NCBI RefSeq assembly: GCF_002699205.1 | Contig: NZ_PABT01000020.1 | Location: 29,010-93,009 of the forward strand | Length of the DNA stretch: 64,000 nucleotides | Direction of reading: 5' to 3' | From: Allomuricauda sp. | GTDB lineage: Bacteria > Bacteroidota > Bacteroidia > Flavobacteriales > Flavobacteriaceae | In this document: positions 61,128-64,000 of the stretch, in pieces | How positions within the stretch are numbered: the first letter of the stretch is position 1 | Layout of the letters: every line of letters starts with the position of its first letter | Notes under the pieces: model-generated | Seen by the model: only the letters and a program-made list of their open reading frames with translations | What the model was told of the DNA's origin: nothing | Databases searched by the model: none | Program-made: the position numbers and the translations under genes

Positions 61128-61940
61128 TCAATCCAAGTTGTTGTTTTGGCGATAGGCCCTACTTTTATTCATTATGACATCCCATATCCGTAATTTATCC
61201 TGGGACTCGATCGCGGCCTGGAAACTTTCATCGACTTCACAGAAATACATAAAATCATCGATCTTGTCCATGGGAATCTTTAAGGTGGTCACAAAAAGGG
61301 AATCTGCATAAAAGCTTTTCACTTGCTGGGTTTGGGCGTAGGCCTTGTCAATCCTCACCCTGTTCTTCAACATTTTGGTGCGCCCTGTGATGGCATTGAT
61401 AATGGGGTTCAGGCTCAATGCACCCCCCGCTCCACCAATACCGCCACCACCCATAACCTTCATGCCCGAGGCCTCTTGCAACTTCCTTTCGCTCTGTGTA
61501 GGTATGCGTTGGTGCGCATTGGGCAAATTCAAGGCTTCGGCACTTACATCTTTCTCCAAGGTGACCCTGTCCACGTCCAAGCTCAGGTCCCCCGTTAGAT
61601 CATAGGGGCGCACCACCACTTCCTTTAATTGGTTCACAAATTCCTGCATGGGCACTTCAATAAAATTGGATTGAAACAAAGCTGGGGTCACGGGCAAGGA
61701 CTTTTTCATGAAATGCACCGCAGAAAACACCAAAGTATCGTTCACACGGACATTGATCATAAAATTTCCTTCCAAATCCGTGATAACGGCATCCTTTGTG
61801 GTGATGTTCTGGACCACTACGCCCACAACATCCTTATCGGTACTGGTGACCCTTCCCTGAAGTAATTTTGTACCACCCACCTGGGCAAACACCCCTTGGG
61901 CTACAAAAAAAATGATTCCTACGAGAAAGCATTTTTTCAT
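61128..61940 (-). CDS. Secreted CarboxypepD_reg-like domain protein (paralog A)
   Basis: A 270-aa exported protein. The signal peptide ends at about residue 20 (GVFA then QVGG). A CarboxypepD_reg-like beta-sandwich follows (LLQGRVTSTDKDVVGVVVQN, DLEGNFMINV and VRVNDTLVFSAV). The middle contains a glycine-rich MGGGGIGGAGGALSLNP stretch. The C-terminus has a DKIDDFMYFCE motif shared with the next gene. It overlaps that gene by 4 bases (ATGA). Function unknown; such domains are common at the N-terminus of TonB-linked proteins, but no receptor barrel follows. Confidence 0.85.
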   Translation of the reverse strand: MKKCFLVGIIFFVAQGVFAQVGGTKLLQGRVTSTDKDVVGVVVQNITTKDAVITDLEGNFMINVRVNDTLVFSAVHFMKKSLPVTPALFQSNFIEVPMQEFVNQLKEVVVRPYDLTGDLSLDVDRVTLEKDVSAEALNLPNAHQRIPTQSERKLQEASGMKVMGGGGIGGAGGALSLNPIINAITGRTKMLKNRVRIDKAYAQTQQVKSFYADSLFVTTLKIPMDKIDDFMYFCEVDESFQAAIESQDKLRIWDVIMNKSRAYRQNNNLD

Positions 61941-62677
61941 TCCTCATCCAACGTTGCCAAGTATTCTTTACTTTGTGTGACCAGAAAATCGATCAACTGA
62001 AATTCGTTCTCTTTTCTGAGCAAGGTCTGTGAAGGGACCCTGTCGTCGCAATACAACAGAAAAGCATCTATTTTGTCCTGTGGCAATCTAAGGTCCACCA
62101 CAAAAAACTCATCGTCGTACACATGGCGTAGCACTTCGCTCACCTTGAGCGGTGCCCTTTCCTGCCCATTGACTTCCTGTGACTTGAACAGGGCCTTGAA
62201 GATGTTCACAAAGTTGATCCCATCCTTCATGCCCCTAACCGTTCTGGAATTGGCTATGTTCTCGACCTCCGTACCACGATCTATATCATAATGGAACTCT
62301 TTAAAATCTTCGTTCTTTACCTGAAGAAACCGTTCTTGCTGGTCCGGGGTGACCACCACTTCCTGCAATTCCCGAACCTTTTCGGTCACCTCTACCACCA
62401 AACGGTTATTGGCCAATATTTCCGGGGTAATGACAACTACTTCCAATTGATAGTTCACTGCGGTAAACACCAGTTGGTCACCTTCTTTCACCGGAATCAT
62501 AAACTCCCCGTTGTCATCGGTAATGGTGGCCTGCCCACTGGTGGAGTTGATAACGTTCTCATTGGGCACATTGGAACTTCGGTACAGCACCTTGCCCCTG
62601 AGCATTTGACGGGAATCCTGTGCCAAGGACCAGCCAGTTACAAGCAAAGAGAACAATATCAAAAAAGTATTTTTCAT
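61937..62677 (-). CDS. Secreted CarboxypepD_reg-like domain protein (paralog B)
   Basis: A 246-aa exported protein with the same layout as the gene it precedes. A signal peptide ends before QDSRQ. The CarboxypepD_reg-like domain has MLRGKVLYRSSNVPNENV, DDNGEFMIPVKEGDQLVF and FTAVNYQ. A PQDKIDAFLLYCDDRV motif lies near the C-terminus. Overall pattern and the D-K-I-D-x-F-x-x-Y/F-C pentad are shared with the downstream gene, so the two are tandem paralogs. The -7 element at 62766 is probably its promoter. Role unknown. Confidence 0.85.
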   Translation of the reverse strand: MKNTFLILFSLLVTGWSLAQDSRQMLRGKVLYRSSNVPNENVINSTSGQATITDDNGEFMIPVKEGDQLVFTAVNYQLEVVVITPEILANNRLVVEVTEKVRELQEVVVTPDQQERFLQVKNEDFKEFHYDIDRGTEVENIANSRTVRGMKDGINFVNIFKALFKSQEVNGQERAPLKVSEVLRHVYDDEFFVVDLRLPQDKIDAFLLYCDDRVPSQTLLRKENEFQLIDFLVTQSKEYLATLDEE

Positions 62678-62765
62678 TGGTATGCATTTAATACAAGTTA
62701 AAGAAAACCTTTGAAAAGGATATAAAAAATTAAGTGGTTCTAAACTTTTGTTAATTCTGTACCTG

Positions 62766-62773
62766 CAAATATA
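62766..62773 (-). promoter_or_regulatory. -7 element (TATATTTG) upstream of CarboxypepD paralog pair
   Basis: Exact TAnnTTTG match on the minus strand, 88 bases before the ATG at 62677. It is back-to-back with the plus-strand element at 62860. Confidence 0.5.
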
Positions 62774-62859
62774 CCAAAGGGAATTCCATTCACCTTTGAA
62801 TTACGTGTTTTGACGGTATTTATTATAAAAAACGAAACATAAGACTAGATTTGTTCCTT

Positions 62860-62867
62860 TACGTTTG
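62860..62867 (+). promoter_or_regulatory. -7 element (TACGTTTG) upstream of repeat-rich surface protein
   Basis: Exact TAnnTTTG match 23 bases before the GTG start at 62891. Confidence 0.6.
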
Positions 62868-62890
62868 GAAATCCTCAAATAACAAACACT

Positions 62891-64000
62891 GTGAAAACTT
62901 CATTTATCTACGCGATCATTGGCCTACTCATGATCAACACCCTGAGCGGACAGGTGAAAATTGGTAACAACCCACAAAACCTAGACCCTGCTTCGGTACT
63001 TGAATTGGAAAGCAATACCCGCGTATTGGTGATTACCCGGGTGACCGATGCCCAAATGAGCGTGATCAATCCCCTGCCCGGTGCATTGGCGTACAATACC
63101 GACCAAGAGTGCCTGCACTATTACAACGGAACGGAGTGGATCAATTTGTGCGAGGAACTGGACGACTCTTTTACGGTGAGTACACGAGCAGATTATTTGA
63201 GCGCCATAGATCCACAGGCAAGGGACAGTACGGTTGTTATTTCACAAATTGAGAACCCGGACGGGAGTATCAATTACAATTTTGAGGTAGGACGCATTAC
63301 CGGGGCCAATATTGTGGACACTTCCATAAATGGGGATCTTAAGCTCCAAGATAATTCAGTAACCGGCGACAAACTGGCAAACGGCTCCGTAACCCTCCAA
63401 AAACTGGCAGATGCCACAACCGGACAACCTGGCGATTTGTTTCAGTGGAACGGCACCAACTGGACCTTGATAAATGAGTCCGCATTGGGGATCACGGAAA
63501 AAGACAGTATTGTAGGGAATGAAGTGATAGGGCCTTTTGATTCAACTTTGGAACGAATGGGTACTGGCAATGCTGGTGACCCATACACATTGGATGTCGC
63601 CGAGGGTGGCATCACGGATTATGAAATTGCTACGGGAGCTGTAACCACAGATGAAATATTGAACGGAACCATCCTTGAAGCAGATATTTCGGATGATGCA
63701 GTGACCAAGGAAAAAATAAACGCAAATGTGGCTGGTACAGGGCTTAGTCAAGCTACAGATGGATCATTGGAAGTTGATAATGCAAACATCGCACCCGATT
63801 GGGCATCAATTACAGGGATACCAGCGGACATCGATGACGGTGACGATGACACCACTTACTCCGCCGGTTTAGGCCTATCGCTAACAGGAACCACGTTTTC
63901 CGTCGACAATGCAAACATCGCACCCGATTGGGCATCAATTACAGGGATACCAGCGGACATCGATGACGGTGACGATGACACCACTTACTCCGCCGGTTTA
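62891..64000 (+). CDS. Repeat-containing surface/adhesin-like protein (3' truncated by window)
   Basis: An open frame of 370 codons that runs off the window edge with no stop. The GTG start at 62891 gives a signal peptide (KTSFIYAIIGLLMINTLSG then QVKIG). VLELESNTRVLVITRVTD and PLPGALAYNTDQECLHYYNG are flavobacterial fibre/collar-like motifs. VTGDKLANGSVT and ITDYEIATGAVTTDEI are repeat-type 'tail fibre' units. Acidic 43-aa repeats begin at 63773. Such proteins are often very large, secreted and adhesive, and can be T9SS substrates, but the C-terminal signal is not visible. A phage tail-fibre origin is possible. Confidence 0.82.
   Translation, partial: MKTSFIYAIIGLLMINTLSGQVKIGNNPQNLDPASVLELESNTRVLVITRVTDAQMSVINPLPGALAYNTDQECLHYYNGTEWINLCEELDDSFTVSTRADYLSAIDPQARDSTVVISQIENPDGSINYNFEVGRITGANIVDTSINGDLKLQDNSVTGDKLANGSVTLQKLADATTGQPGDLFQWNGTNWTLINESALGITEKDSIVGNEVIGPFDSTLERMGTGNAGDPYTLDVAEGGITDYEIATGAVTTDEILNGTILEADISDDAVTKEKINANVAGTGLSQATDGSLEVDNANIAPDWASITGIPADIDDGDDDTTYSAGLGLSLTGTTFSVDNANIAPDWASITGIPADIDDGDDDTTYSAGL
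63773..64000 (+). repeat. 129-bp tandem coding repeat (43 aa)
   Basis: Copy one spans 63773-63901 and copy two starts at 63902, cut at 64000. Across the 99 shared bases only 2 differ. Each unit encodes VDNANIAPDWASITGIPADI followed by DDGDDDTTYSAGLGLSLTGT and TFS. More copies are likely beyond the window. Confidence 0.93.

Noticed and set aside
62891..64000. Start of a prophage (tail-fibre-like repeats)
   Set aside because: No other phage genes in the window; similar repeats occur in flavobacterial surface proteins. Not excluded beyond 64000.

Overview
The window is a gene-dense stretch of chromosome from a member of the Bacteroidetes, most likely the family Flavobacteriaceae. The evidence is the gene content: a trpEGDCFBA operon, rsfS-ftsH-LUD-cdsA-psd-ACBP, DUF1573, an RskA-type anti-sigma factor beside an ECF sigma factor, and CarboxypepD_reg-like secreted proteins. 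Shine-Dalgarno sequences are largely absent, TTG and GTG starts are frequent, and the Bacteroidetes -7 promoter motif TAnnTTTG recurs upstream of many genes. The genus cannot be fixed from the sequence alone. No rRNA, tRNA, CRISPR array, IS element or prophage was seen. Genes fill nearly all of the window; the only gene-free stretch over 300 bases (60781-61127) is mostly a heptanucleotide repeat array.

Layout. 1-6010: tryptophan operon (trpE cut by the window edge), with 7-nt repeat tracts in two spacers and a REP-like palindromic element inserted in frame in trpF. 6045-14975: M20 peptidase, UDG-like protein, PEP carboxylase, yaaA, rluD, PASTA protein, ddl, coaD. 15183-19255: PAS histidine kinase, single-domain response regulator, M14 lipoprotein peptidase. 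19248-26451: Nudix/pyrE head to head, an SRPBCC protein, birA, then rsfS-ftsH-LUD-cdsA-psd-ACBP. 26448-31059 (minus strand): sterol-desaturase-like membrane enzyme and a GH109 / GHMP kinase / nucleotidyltransferase cluster. 31220-38186: valS, DUF1573 protein, retropepsin-PDZ protein, aminotransferase, murB. 38387-44767: ECF sigma/anti-sigma, small Cys-rich membrane protein, second ECF sigma, lipA, gap, hybrid histidine kinase. 44764-49185: lpxK, Nif3-like, a zinc-ribbon-family protein without its cysteines, kynurenine monooxygenase. 49452-52525: clpP, MscS channel, a 62-aa unknown, third ECF sigma, lipoprotein. 52551-53420: ParDE toxin-antitoxin module between two copies of the 3' end of an MFS transporter gene. 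53299-60780: MFS transporter, kynureninase, GNAT, O-methyltransferase, PAP2 phosphatase, TatA, M1 peptidase, DUF6702-like protein. 60859-64000: heptamer array, two overlapping paralogous secreted proteins, and the start of a large repeat-containing surface protein that runs off the window.

How the genes work together. The window holds both synthesis of tryptophan (trpEGDCFBA) and two steps of its breakdown toward NAD or anthranilate (kmo, kynU). It also holds envelope functions (ddl, murB, lpxK, cdsA, psd, tatA, PASTA protein), cofactor attachment and supply (lipA, birA, coaD) and three ECF sigma factors with different partners.

The most unusual points are: the ParE gene, whose normal C-terminus lies in the -1 frame exactly after an A_AAA_AAA slippery heptamer; the duplicated 3' end of the MFS gene around the parDE cassette; a 38-unit, perfectly phased 7-bp repeat array with related tracts in the trp operon; the palindromic element translated as part of TrpF; and the complete loss of zinc-ligand cysteines in the C4 zinc-ribbon family protein.
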